A model generated the notes under the pieces. The model was not told the origin of the DNA, made no database searches, and was given only the letters and a program-made list of their open reading frames with translations. Shown here in pieces: positions 34,100 to 45,456 of a DNA stretch of 64,000 nt. Source of the stretch: Rhizophagus clarus. Its lineage: Eukaryota > Glomeromycota > Glomeromycetes > Glomerales > Glomeraceae. Numbering within the stretch: position 1 is the stretch's first letter; every line of letters begins with the position of its first letter. The stretch is from positions 744,001 through 808,000 of the forward strand of contig BLAL01000047.1 in NCBI GenBank assembly GCA_015698045.1. Reading direction: 5' to 3'. Position numbers and translations under genes: made by a program.

Positions 34100-35290
34100 T
34101 GTTCAGATTGTTCTTTTTTGATTTTACACTCAAATGAAAAACTAAGTGCTCTTTATATATTTTTATTATATTTCTCCATTTCCTCCATATTAAAACTATT
34201 TCCTTTAACTTTTGCAATATTTCTAATGTCACTTTTATTCTGCTTTTGTTGATATACAGTAATAATTCTTTAAATGAATAAAAATATATATTATAATCAT
34301 ATGCATGCCAATCAGACAAAATTTATTTTATTTTTTCATTGATATAAATGGACTGCCTGGAATTACTAAAAATTTGGGATAGATATAAAACTGATGATGT
34401 TAAAGGATGCTTGAATGCTCCTGAATCGATATTATCAGAGACATCACACAGTACTAAGAGATCAGGCTTAATAACAGTTCGAGCAAAACTTTGCTTACTG
34501 AATTCAGCAACATATGGGTTAAAATTTAAGGTTATAGATAAGTTGTAAATATTACCGCCTAGTTGGATAAATAATAGTAAAGATGCTTCTAAGTTACCTA
34601 GTCCCATACCAAACTGGAAAAGAAATTTACTGGATAAACGAAAAGATACTTGGTATAGCTATAGTAAGCTTTCACCTGATGTAATATTAATGTGAATGCC
34701 AGTGATACTTCTCCTAATACTTTATATAATAAATTATTCCAGGTAAGTCTAGGAAATTCACAAACAACGCAAGATTTTTTACTATATTCTTTTCATGCAA
34801 TATCCATTGTTAACACTTGGTAGGACGCCAACATTTATTTCACAAACAGTACGATCCCTCTTGAAATTTGGGCAAGCAACGCGATTCATGAAAGTATTTA
34901 GATATAAAACTCTCTCACTTTTAGGATTATAGATTTTATTGAGTCTTATCTGCTAATTAATTGGTATATCCATAACGTAAGTAAAAAAAGATAATTCATC
35001 TTAATGTGATACCAAATAATTTAAATACATTTTTTTGTGTATGATCACTAATCGTCTAGATAGCAACACCATGTAAATTCTTTATCTGAACTCGTTAATT
35101 ACACAGGGAAATTAGCCAAAGGCTTGAAGAGGCGTGATTTCAGATACAAAACAGAAGAATACTTCCAGTAATTAGGATTCAGTAAGAAATAAGCAGAAGT
35201 TCTCGTTCCTATTCTAGCATTTGGAAGATGTGAAGAAAATGGAGATACCGTAGAGAAAACGTTTTACGACAATAAAATTTATTAATAATA
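34100..35290 (+). pseudogene. Unidentified coding relics
   Basis: Protein-like stretches broken by stops. At 34548–34680 the plus strand reads LPPSWINNSKDAS … NWKRNLLDKRKDTWYSYSKL. After a frame break at ~34690 it reads DTSPNTLYNKLFQVSLGN … IPLEIWASNAIHES to ~34900. At 35090–35285 it reads LSELVNYTGKLAKGLKRRDF … FSKK*AEVLVPILAFGRC with two stops. A minus-strand frame at 34095–34320 also looks protein-like (RNIAKVKGNSFNMEEMEKY). I cannot assign any of these to a family. Decay and location fit old transposons. Confidence 0.35.
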
Positions 35291-36284
35291 ATAATCCGTG
35301 ACTCTCACAGGCTCGAGTGGTTAAATAATTAATTTTAAGAATAGTTTATTAAATAAAATTTGATGCCAAATTTTTGAACCGAGAAGTTTTGTGGAACTAC
35401 AACCGTGACTGGAGGGGATGGGGTGTCCTTCAGGTATGACCACATGTCAGTCTATTTATAATAAAAACCAATAATCAACTTGTTTATTACTTCCAGAATC
35501 TAAATCTTAATAAAAGTTCTCGAGACAATAAGACGTAGAGCATTGGTTCTCTTTTGTGGGGGACGTAATAGTAGCTCAGCAACTTGAATAATTGGTATAG
35601 AACGTAAAGTTTGCCAGAACTGAAATTGTGTAGCAAGTTAAGTAGCTAACATGCATTTTATTTTGGCATTTATTAATTTCAGAAACATTTTTACGTATTT
35701 TTATTTCAAACGTAGAGCATTTTGTTATGTTATTGTTACAAATTAAACAAGTTCGACAAATAATTTAATAGAATCGTTGTCTTGAATTATGAAATTGATT
35801 ACATACATGATATAATGATATATGATTTGGGGTGCAAAAAAAAATTTTTTTGGGTTTATTTTTGGACTGCTTATTAATAAATTCGGGAACTCAAACCAAA
35901 TTTGGTGATTAAAATATATTTAAATTCGTTGTGATGTATCTTATATGTTCAGCATAACTCATCCGTCTTGTCGAATAAAACAATTTTTAAATATGAAACT
36001 TCTCGAGTTATTTGCGAATTATTTGTGAGGTTGATTTTTTTTTTTTTTGCATCATGCATAAATTCTTTTTAATAATAATCAGTTTGAAATACCATGTTTA
36101 ATCGTTTAATCCTATCAAATTAATACGTTCATAAATAAATAATACCGATCAAGAAGTGGAAATACGCTAAAGATAATTATAGTAAAATATATATAGGATA
36201 TTTATTAAGATTTTTTTAATTTAGTTAATAATAAAACATAATAAACGGTCATGATAGAAACAATATTGAAATTGAGTATGTAAT
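35291..36284. other. Intergenic; partner of the 23.8–24.3 kb region
   Basis: No gene. From about 35.93 kb to the foldback insertion point the sequence aligns by eye, with many differences, to 23.82–24.32 kb upstream of the other kinase. This places it as the original upstream DNA of the kinase now at 43270. Confidence 0.5.
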
Positions 36285-36699
36285 TATGGCGCGCCGATAT
36301 AGACAGATTCATATTTTTTTATTACTACCTCCTGCTAATTAAATATTACCAACTCTCGTATTTTAAAATTACCACAAGTGGTAAATTTTTACCTAAAATA
36401 GCAATTTCTTTTTAAATCATTAGACAGATTCGTAATTTTTTATTACCACCTTCTGCTAATTAAATATTATCACACCTCATAATTTTAAAATCAGCAGATC
36501 TTTTTTATTCACTAGACAGATTCATAATTTCTTATTACCAATTTTGCAGATCTTTTTTATTCAGTATAATCACCTTTTTATTCACTAGACAGATTCGTAA
36601 TTTTTTATTACCACTTTTGCCGATTTTTTTTTATTTACTACCATCCCTTTTTAATTTACTAGATAAATTCGTAATTTTAATTTACCACCTTTGCAAATC

Positions 36700-37055
36700 T
36701 TTTTTATTCACTACCGTCTCCTTTTTTATTCACTACCATTTCTTTTATTCGCTACCATCTCCTTTTTTATTCATTACCATCTTCTTTTTTATTCACTACC
36801 ATCTCCTTTTTTATTCACTACCATCTCCTTTTTTATTCACTACCACCTCCTTTTTTATTCACTACCATCTCCTTTTTTATTCACTACCATCTCCTTTTTT
36901 ATTCACTACCACCTCCTTTTTTATTCACTACCATCTCCTTTTTTATTCACTACCATCTCCTTTTTTATTCACTACCATCTCCTTTTTTATTCACTATCAT
37001 CTTTTTTATTCACTGCCATCTCCTTTTTATTCACCACCATCTCCTTTTTTATCCA
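36700..37055. repeat. 24-bp tandem array in left foldback arm
   Basis: About 14 copies of TTATTCACTACCATCTCCTT plus four T, with small variants (CACC, CGTC, ATCATC). Since 24 is a multiple of 3, all frames without stops stay open and produce false ORFs. Confidence 0.9.
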
Positions 37056-37444
37056 GTAAGTAGATTCATAATTCTTTATTACCACCTTTGCAGATCTTTT
37101 TTCTTCACTAGAACTTGTCCTATTGTAATTTATGTAATACAAGATTAAGATTTTTTTTTGAAAATTATACATTAAAGAAATCATTTTTTTTTTTTATTCT
37201 TATTTTTTATTAGTGGAAATTAAATTTATCTTTAAATTTGATCTTTTAAAGTGCATGATCATTTTTTATGAAAAAGTCACCACATCCATCTAATCAACAA
37301 AGGATCTAACCTTACACTTCATGCCTCTTGTCTATAGGTTAGATCCTTTTATGATGAACCATGGTTCACATCTAATATCTGCATAATAGATGGATGAAGT
37401 ACATTCATTCAATATCATCACATGACTTTGCAGACAATTTTATC

Positions 37445-37800
37445 TGCATTTGTTAAAGGTGGACAATTTTGTCCAAATTTTTTTGAATGTGGATAAAGCA
37501 TGGTCATAAAAAGTAAACAATTTTGTCCAAACAAAGCATGTTTACCAAAAGTGGACAATTTTGTTCAGACAAAGCATATTCACTAAAAGTGGACAATTTT
37601 ATCCAAATTTTTGTTTGAATATGAACAAAGCATGTCCACTAAAAGTGGACAATTTTGTCTGAATTTTTGTTTAGATAAAGCATGTCCACAAAAGGCAGAC
37701 AATTTTGTCTGAATTTTATTTGAATATAGATAAAGCATGTCTATTATAAGGTATCCACATTTTGCTTGGATGTGGACAAAACATGTTCATTAAAGCAATT
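37445..37800. repeat. ~55–60-bp tandem repeat with GTGGACAATTTTGTCC core
   Basis: Six to seven degenerate copies of a unit made of GTGGACAATTTTGTCCAAAT and AAAGCATGTCCACTAAAA. The core is itself palindromic (GGACAATTTTGTCC). I see no counterpart in the right arm, so it is an asymmetric insertion or expansion inside the foldback element. Confidence 0.75.
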
Positions 37801-37868
37801 TTTAGGCTATTTCAGAATTTTCATAATCCATAATTCCAGCCAAATCTGTAATTTCAGTTTATGCACCA

Positions 37869-37921
37869 GATCCTAGCTTATAAACTACCCATAGCACATG
37901 TAAGCTATAGGATCTGGTTGA
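37869..37921. repeat. Hairpin, CCAGATCCTAGCTTA / TAAGCTATAGGATCTGG
   Basis: A ~15-bp stem with a ~20-nt loop. It may be a remnant of a small nested inverted-repeat element. Confidence 0.55.
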
Positions 37922-40357
37922 CCATACTGGACCTCACTTCTTCATAGTTAGGACAATTATGGCCTTCAAATAGCAGAACAATAAATGGTTTTCTAGTATT
38001 TTTATTAATAATATATAGTACAAATAAAAAATTTTACCTAAAATATTAATTTAAAAGAAGTTTAGAGGTTTTACAATTTGGTTTTTCATAAAATCATATT
38101 TAATTTTAAAATATTAAAGTAGTTTTTATACATCAACTAACTTTACTAAAGTAAAAAAAATGATTTGGGTTCATTGACTAATAAAATGGTATAATTACAC
38201 TTTGAAGTTGGTTTGAAATAGAAAAAAATTAGAAATTAAAAAAATACATTTTTTCCCACCACTATAGCACATATATACACTTATAAAAATTAAGATTTAA
38301 ATAGTTTTAACCTTGCTGAACAATTTTATTTATGTGAAAGGATAATTTCACTTAACTAAAGTAATGAAATTACGCTCTGAAATTGATATACAGAAAAATA
38401 AATAAGTTAAATAAATCATGATTTTTTTAAAAATATGGTTAAAAGTAATGGTTTTTAGTTTTTATGTTAAATAAAATATGTAAAATATTAAAAACAAAAA
38501 AAAAGAAACAAAAAAAATATTTTAGTAATTTCAACAAAAAAAAACCAACAAAGAAAATAAACAAAAAATAAAAAAAATTAAAACTGAAAAAATAAATAAC
38601 CAGAAAAAAAGTAACAATAAAAAAAAATAAATAAAACAATAAAACAAAAATATAACAAAAATAAAAATAAAAATAAAATTATCTTAAAAATAAAGGAAAA
38701 TAAAATTTTTAAGATAAAAAGGTTGGTAAGGAAATAAAAATATGAAAAATAAGTGTGAAAAAAAATGACCAATATTTTAAGAAAATCATCGATTGATTAA
38801 TTTTAAAATGGTGTTTATAAGTGATTATTGCCATTTTCAAAATTATTGAAAAAATCTGATTTTGCGAGATTATCATGTAATTTTCGTATTACAAAAGTGA
38901 ATCGCTTTTTTACACGAATTTTGATATTTTTATATCAGTTTTTTTGTGAATCGTATAATTCAATACATAATACTATTCTACTGAAAGTTTCAATACATAC
39001 TTTCTATTTGAAAATTGCATTTCCCTGCATTTTTTTGCATTTTTATCACATTTTTTGATTTTTTAAAAGTGAATCACTTCTCTAAACGAATTTTTTATAA
39101 TTTTATATCAGATTTTTTTGTGTATCATAAAATTCAATTTATAACATTATTATACTAAAAGTTAAAATGAATCACTTTTCTTGATGAATTTTTAATATCT
39201 TTGTATCAGATTTTTTTTGAACTATAAAGTCTGATGTATAATACTACTTGTCAAAAAATTCCAATACATACTTTATATTAAAAAAATATTTTTTTCACAT
39301 TTTTTTGCATTTTTACTATGTTTTTATCTAAAAGTGAATCACTTTCTAGATGAAATTTTAATAATTTTGTACCTGATTTTTTTTGTGAATCATAAATTTC
39401 AATATATAATACTATTCTACTGAAAGGTTTAGCATACATTTTATAATAAAAAAGATTTTTTTTTCTGCATTTTTTTTGTCTTAAGATATATATAGTACAT
39501 TAATGTATAACTGTGAAACACTTTCTCTGCATATATTTTGTGCCAGAATTTTTTATAAATCCTGTAAATCAATGTTAAAATATTCTATAACAGATAAAGA
39601 ATTTGATGCATATCATTAGTATATAAGATAGTTTATGGTTGTATTTAATTATTTTGACTATCTAATTAATTATTTTATATAAATGATTGTTGAAACTCTT
39701 TGTAAAATATTCTGTCATTAAATTTCATGATTCATAAAAATATTTGGTATAAAAATATTATAAATACATGCAGAAAAATGAATCATAATTATATATCAAT
39801 ATACTATACTATATATCTTACTAATATAAAAAAATGCAGAAAAATCTTTTTTATTATAAAATATATACTAAAACTTTTAGTAGAATAGCATTATACTTCG
39901 GACTTTATGATTCATAAAAAAAATCTGATTCAAAAATATTAAAAACTCATCTAGAAAAGTGATTAACTTTTAAAGAATCCCAAAAACATAGTAAAAATGT
40001 AGAAAAATGCAGAAAAATGAGAAAAAATATTTTTTTAATATAGAGTGTGTATTGAAAACTTTCAGTAGAATAGTATTATATATTGGACTTTATGATTCAC
40101 AAAAAAATCTCATGTAAAAATATTAAAAATTCGTGTAAAAAAGTGATCCACTTTTCAATATAATCATGTAACCTCGCAAATCGGATTTTCTCAATAATTT
40201 TGAAAATGGCAATCATTACTATACGTCATGCAAAATTTTCATACAAAAATTTCATATTTTTATTTTTCTCCCCTTCCATCTTAAACTGAAACTATTTTTT
40301 TTTTGTTTTTGTTTATTTTTTTTTTTTGTTTTTGTTTATTTTTTTTATTTTTTTTTT

Positions 40358-40425
<68 letters not shown>

Positions 40426-42014
40426 TTTATTTTATTTTTTGTTATTACTATTTTTTTTGTTTTTTTTTTTGTTATTTATTCATTTTATTTTTTTTTTTGT
40501 TATTACTATTTTTTGTTTTTGTTTTTTTGTTATTTTTTGATTTTCTTTTTTTTTTATTTTTTTCTCTTGTTATTGTTATTTTTTTTTGTTTTTATTTTTT
40601 TTTTTTTTGTTTTTTTATTTGTTCTCTTTATTGTTTTTTTTGTTGAAATTACTAAAAATAACTACATCATAATAGTACATTTGTATACTATTTATTAGAA
40701 TTTATTTTTTTTGTTTAATATTTACATGTTTTTTATTTTTAATGTGAAAAACATTACTTTTATCATGCTATTTCTCAGTTTTTATAAAGTTAAATAGATT
40801 AAATAAATTATTTATTGAAAAAATCATGATCAACTTTTTTATTCTTCTGTTTACCAATTTCAGAAGATAATTTAATCACTTTAGCCAAATGAAATTGCCT
40901 TTTTACATTCAAGTAAAGTTGTTCAGAAAGGCTAAAATGCTTAAATTTTAATTTTATAGGATGTAAATATGTGTAATAATAGTGTTGGAAAATTTTAAAT
41001 AACTTCAGAATTTAGTAATTTCACCATTTTGGTCAAATAAATCATCTTGTAAAATTATTTAATATGTAAAAACTACCTAATTAATTATTAATTTAAAAGT
41101 TCTACTATTTGGTTTTTGTAAAATAATGTGTAATATCATATTTAAATTATTTGTATTTTTAATTTTATTTATAGAGTAGCATATAATAATACAAAATAAA
41201 AAATTTTAACTATGCATAAATTGTTTTTTTTTAAAAATTAATGGTGCTAAAAATAAATGTAGGGTGTTCTATTATCTGTTATTGTAATTATATTAGTATA
41301 TATTGACATGATGTTTTAATATATATTGAATTATAATAGCAGCCATATTGGCATCAAAAAGTTGACTTGCAAATCATCAATTAATAATTATAATGCCTGA
41401 TTGTTTATTTTTGGTTTAAAAAATATATATAATATATATTTCTGAAATATGTGATTAACTTTAAATAGACAATACAAACAGATTGTTTATTACTTGATAA
41501 AGAATTTATTTAAAATTTATCATCCAATTGTTTTCTTAGGAATTATTGGTCTGGAAAAAGTTTTTTTGTGATAATATTATAACAAAATAAAACAATTTTA
41601 CTATATATTTGTTGATTATTTTTGGAATTATTGCACTGGAAAAAAAATTTCATAATAATATTATAATAAAAAAAAACATTTTACTATCCAATTGTTGATT
41701 ATTTTGTAATTATTACTTTAAAAAAAAATTCATGTCAAAAGCAAATTTTTGCATTTGAATATCTTTTTTTTATTTATTATTTTACTCTTACAAAATTTTA
41801 TTGGATGAGTCATACCCTATAAAAAATGTTAGTCTGTGTTTTGTATTCCATGTTTTTTTCATAAATATAGCATATTCACTAAAATTTTCATTTTTTTTCC
41901 ATGAATGTATCATATTTCTGGAGTTTTTTCAGAAATCATGGAAAAAATTTTTTATAGGGATAAGAAATTTTTTTTAAATTTATTTATTTTGAAATTTCCT
42001 TTTGGATTCATATA

Positions 42015-42205
42015 ATGTTAAGTTGGTAGTAAAAAAATAGCAAAGTTAGTATTTAAAAAATACCAATCTATTAACATAAAAAAAATTGCCAATTAGGCAA
42101 AATCTACCACTTGCAGTAATTTTAAAATACATGAGTTGGTATTTAAAAAATAGCGGGAGTTGGTATTTGAAAAATACCAATTTGTCTATATCAGCATGCC
42201 ATAAG
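42015..42205. repeat. Internal diverged copy of the foldback terminus
   Basis: Reads TGTCTATATCAGCATGCCATA at about 42182–42203, close to the true right end TGTCTATATCGGCGCGCCATA, preceded by ACCACTTGCAGTAATTTTAA-like DNA matching the terminal region. The left arm has no matching copy where it would be expected (37.0–37.2 kb). This suggests nesting or recombination between related elements. Confidence 0.65.
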
Positions 42206-42234
42206 GTAGTAATAAAGAATTATGAATCGGTTTA

Positions 42235-42640
42235 TTGGATAAAAAAGGAGATGGTGGTGAATAAAAAGGAGATGGTAGTAAATAAAAAAAGGGGATGATA
42301 GTAAATAAAAAAGATGATAGTGAATAAAAAGGGGATGGTAGTGAATAAAGAAGGAGATGGTAGTGAATAAAAAAAGAGATGGTAGTGAATAAAAAAGGAG
42401 ATGGTAGTGAATAAAAAAGGAGATGGTAGTGAATAAAAAAGATGATAGTGAATAAAAAAAGAGGTGGTAGTGAATAAAAAAGGAGGTGGTAGTGAATAAA
42501 AAAGGAGGTGGTAGTGAATAAAAAAGGAGATGGTAGTGGATAAAAAAGCAGATGGTAGTGAATAAAAAAGAAGATGGTAATGAATAAAAAAGGAGATGGT
42601 AGCGAATATAAAAAAGGAGACGATAGTGAATAAAAAGGAT
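42235..42640. repeat. 24-bp tandem array in right foldback arm
   Basis: About 17 copies of the inverse of the left-arm unit (GGAGATGGTAGTGAATAAAA). Copy number differs from the left arm although the flanking ~440 bp are nearly identical. Confidence 0.9.
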
Positions 42641-43269
42641 TTGCAAAGGTGGTAAATTAAAATTACGAATTTATCTAGTAAATTAAAAAGGAATGGTAGT
42701 AAATAAAAAAAATCGGCAAAAGTGGTAATAAAAAATTACGAATCTGTCTAGTGAATAAAAAGGTGATTATAGTGAATAAAAAAGATCTGCAAAATTGGTA
42801 ATAAGAAATTATGAATCTGTCTAGTAAATAAAAAAGATCTGCTGATTTTAAAATTATGAGGTGTGATAATATTTAATTAGCAGAAGGTGGTAATAAAAAA
42901 TTACGAATCTGTCTAATGATTTAAAAAGAAATTGCTATTTTAGGTAAAAATTTACCACTTGTGGTAATTTTAAAATACGAGAGTTGGTAATATTTAATTA
43001 GCAGGAGGTAGTAATAAAAAAATATGAATCTGTCTATATCGGCGCGCCATAATGTAATAGTAGTATAATATACCATTACTAAAAATAATAAAATAACAGC
43101 TGATATTATTAAAATAAATTTATTTTACAGCGATGATCAAATTTATGGTTACATTAATAATTTTTATGGTCACACTAATAATTTTTTTTATGGTCACACG
43201 TCACACTAATCAATAATTTTTTTTTTTTAAAATTTTTTTTTTTCTTTTGAAACTTTATAAAATTACATT

Positions 43270-45456
43270 ATGACTACCATCCGAAGAGATTTAGTTAGTG
43301 CAACAGTTAATAGGGTGTGTTTTTCGACCGATTTTAATATTCATACTGACACACATAAACGTTATAAATTTCGAAAACAAACAATCCTTGCTGATAAACT
43401 TCTTACAAATGATGAAAAAGCTGAAGCAATAAAATATTTAGACGAGACTTATGACCGAAATAAGGTTCTTAACAATTCAGGGACAAAAAGAATTTGCGAA
43501 AATTGTAATAAGGAATGTTTAGCTACATTGTACTGTGAATATTGTGTCCGAAATTATTTACAAGAAAATTTTAAAAATTGGTCATCCGGAAATGATGATA
43601 TCGATGATCTAATCCAGAAATGTCAAATGGAATCACTTGGACCAGCGAATATAGTTGAATGGATCCCATATAGTAATTTAGACAACGTTAAATATCTGAC
43701 AAAAGGTGGATTCTCTGATATTTATACAGCGAATTGGATTAATGGATATTATAGAGAATGGGATTCTAAAAAACAACAGCTAAAAAGACTTGGAATTCAT
43801 AAAGTAGTACTTAAAAAATTAGAAAATGTTGAAAGTGCAAATAAAAATTGGTTTGAGGAGGTTTGTATTCTAAATTATTTATAAAATTAAACAAATTTTA
43901 TATTCACGATAAAGTCTAAAATTTTCATAGGCTAAATCACATTTAACTATAAGCAATAAACGAGCAAGTATTGCTCGATGTTTTGGTTTAACACAAGATA
44001 TATTGAGTGGAAATTATATGATTGTCATGATGAAAATGGACATGGATTTAAGAAAATATTTACAAGTGAATTATAATCGACTTACATGGAAAGAAAAATT
44101 TAGAATTGCTTATGAAATAATTAATGCACTTTATTTCGTTCATAAGGAGGAAGCAATTCATAGAGATTTGCATTCTGGAAATATATTATATTCACAATTT
44201 AATGATACTTGGTATATTAGTGATCTTGGACTTTGTGGACCTGCTAACAGGCCTTCAACAAGTATATATTGTAATCTTCCTTATATAGCACCAGAAGTTA
44301 TTTCTAAAAAAGAATATACTTTTGCATCTGATATTTATAGCGTTGCAATACTTATGTGGGAAATTTCATCTGGATATTCGCCATTTATTAATTATGAATG
44401 TTATGATTGTGACCTTGTAATGATTATTATTGATGGTATTAGACCAGAAATTGTTCCAGGAACTCCGTTAGAATATAAAAATTTAATGGAAGAATGCTGG
44501 GATGCTGATCCATCAAATAGACCTGATATTAAGGAACTTGATAAACGAATGGAAAAAATTTATTTAGAATATCAAAGTATACCAAATGAACTATATCAAT
44601 CAAAAGTAAAAAATAATTTTGAAATAAAAAACAAAACAAATTATACAAGTAGCAGTTTACATAAAAGTAAACTTTATCAATTTGAAAATTTACCAGAACC
44701 AAAAAATGCAACAGAAGGTATTATTGATTATACATTTGTTCGCGCATTAACTGTTAAATATTTTGCTAATTTCTTTTTATTTTAAATAATTATAGTAGAA
44801 CTAGAAGGTATACTTGTTTTATTATCAATTTTTATTAGCTATATTATAACAATTTTATAATTCATATTTCTTATTAAATAGCATTTCATAGTAAATCATA
44901 TGACTTTATTAATATTCCTGATGATAGTAAGTATTTATTGGAATTTCCATTTAATAAAATATTAATTTAATTATATTTCTATTTTGTTAGTTGATGATTA
45001 TGCTAATTCAAACAACCAGAAGATCGATGAAATATCAAAAATAAGCAGTATTTTTAAAGGTAATTTATTCATATATTGGGTTTTTTTAATAAAGTGTATA
45101 TTAATACAATATATTTCCAATTTTAGTTAATAATAATAGTATATTTAAAATACTTAACAAATTGCGAATAAATTCAAAGAATGGTAGTATATTAATTCAG
45201 CTTAATTATTTGCTAAAGAAGTATCAGTTAAATTTAACTTATTTATCTTAAAAATTTCTTATAAATTGATATTTATGTCTCTTTTTATAGATGATTATGA
45301 TGTATATAATAATCCTAACCTTCATCCAGAAGAACAAAATGAATTAAAGATTCCTGATGGTTTGTTCTTAAATATTTTTTAAAGCAATAGTTATTTACTA
45401 ATTTGTATTTATTCATTTACTTTATTTTTTTTTATTTAGATTATATTCTGATATAA
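43270..45456 (+). CDS. TKL-type kinase with Cys-rich N-terminus, paralogue of 25208
   Basis: Exons 43270–43860, 43931–44717, 44796–44807 (12 bp), 44882–44926, 44991–45059, 45127–45183, 45291–45359 and 45440–45456 sum to 1,647 nt, an in-frame 548-residue protein. The first two exons have exactly the same lengths (591 and 787 nt) as in the 25208 gene. Features: Cys cluster (ICENCNKEC … YCEYC), GGFSDIY loop, VVLKKL lysine, HRDLHSGN, DLG, APE. The tail encodes ELE, FHSKSYDF, a Ser-rich IFKG segment and HPEEQNELKIPD. Compared with the paralogue, its sixth exon is full length (57 nt, no stop), while the seventh tail exon is missing from the genomic DNA. The foldback element ends only 218 bp upstream of the ATG, so the promoter is probably altered. 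Substrate unknown. Confidence 0.9.

Larger units (their letters stand above)
36285..43051. mobile_element. Giant foldback (inverted-repeat) element, 6,767 bp, no transposase
   Basis: Both ends start TATGGCGCGCCGATATAGAC and are flanked by the 7-bp direct repeat ATGTAAT (36278–36284, 43052–43058); the A/T-rich ends allow one or two alternative boundaries. The outer ~440 bp of the arms differ at only about six positions. Next inwards both arms hold an array of a 24-bp unit, then diverged but still inverted DNA: A-rich 38.44–38.78 kb opposes T-rich 40.26–40.66 kb, and 38.81–38.94 kb opposes 40.11–40.23 kb. The centre of symmetry is near 39.6 kb. Arms repeat the motif AGACAGATTC(A/G)TAATTT several times. 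No transposase or other gene is readable; the long open frames in it are products of the 24-bp array or homopolymers. Long TIRs with a 7–9-bp duplication would fit a Mutator-like or Foldback element, but the family is not proven. Confidence 0.88.

Noticed and set aside
36617-37063. Long overlapping ORFs reading FIHYHLLFYSLPSP repeats (148 and 122 codons), and the mirror ORF at 42191–42646
   Set aside because: They are translations of the 24-bp tandem array in the foldback arms; open in several frames only because 24 is a multiple of 3.
38439-38772. Two minus-strand Phe/Ile-rich ORFs
   Set aside because: Low-complexity A-rich DNA of the foldback arm; no domain.
40303-40698. 131- and 106-codon poly-Phe/Leu ORFs
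   Set aside because: Pure T-rich homopolymer tract (partner of the A-rich 38.4–38.8 kb segment).
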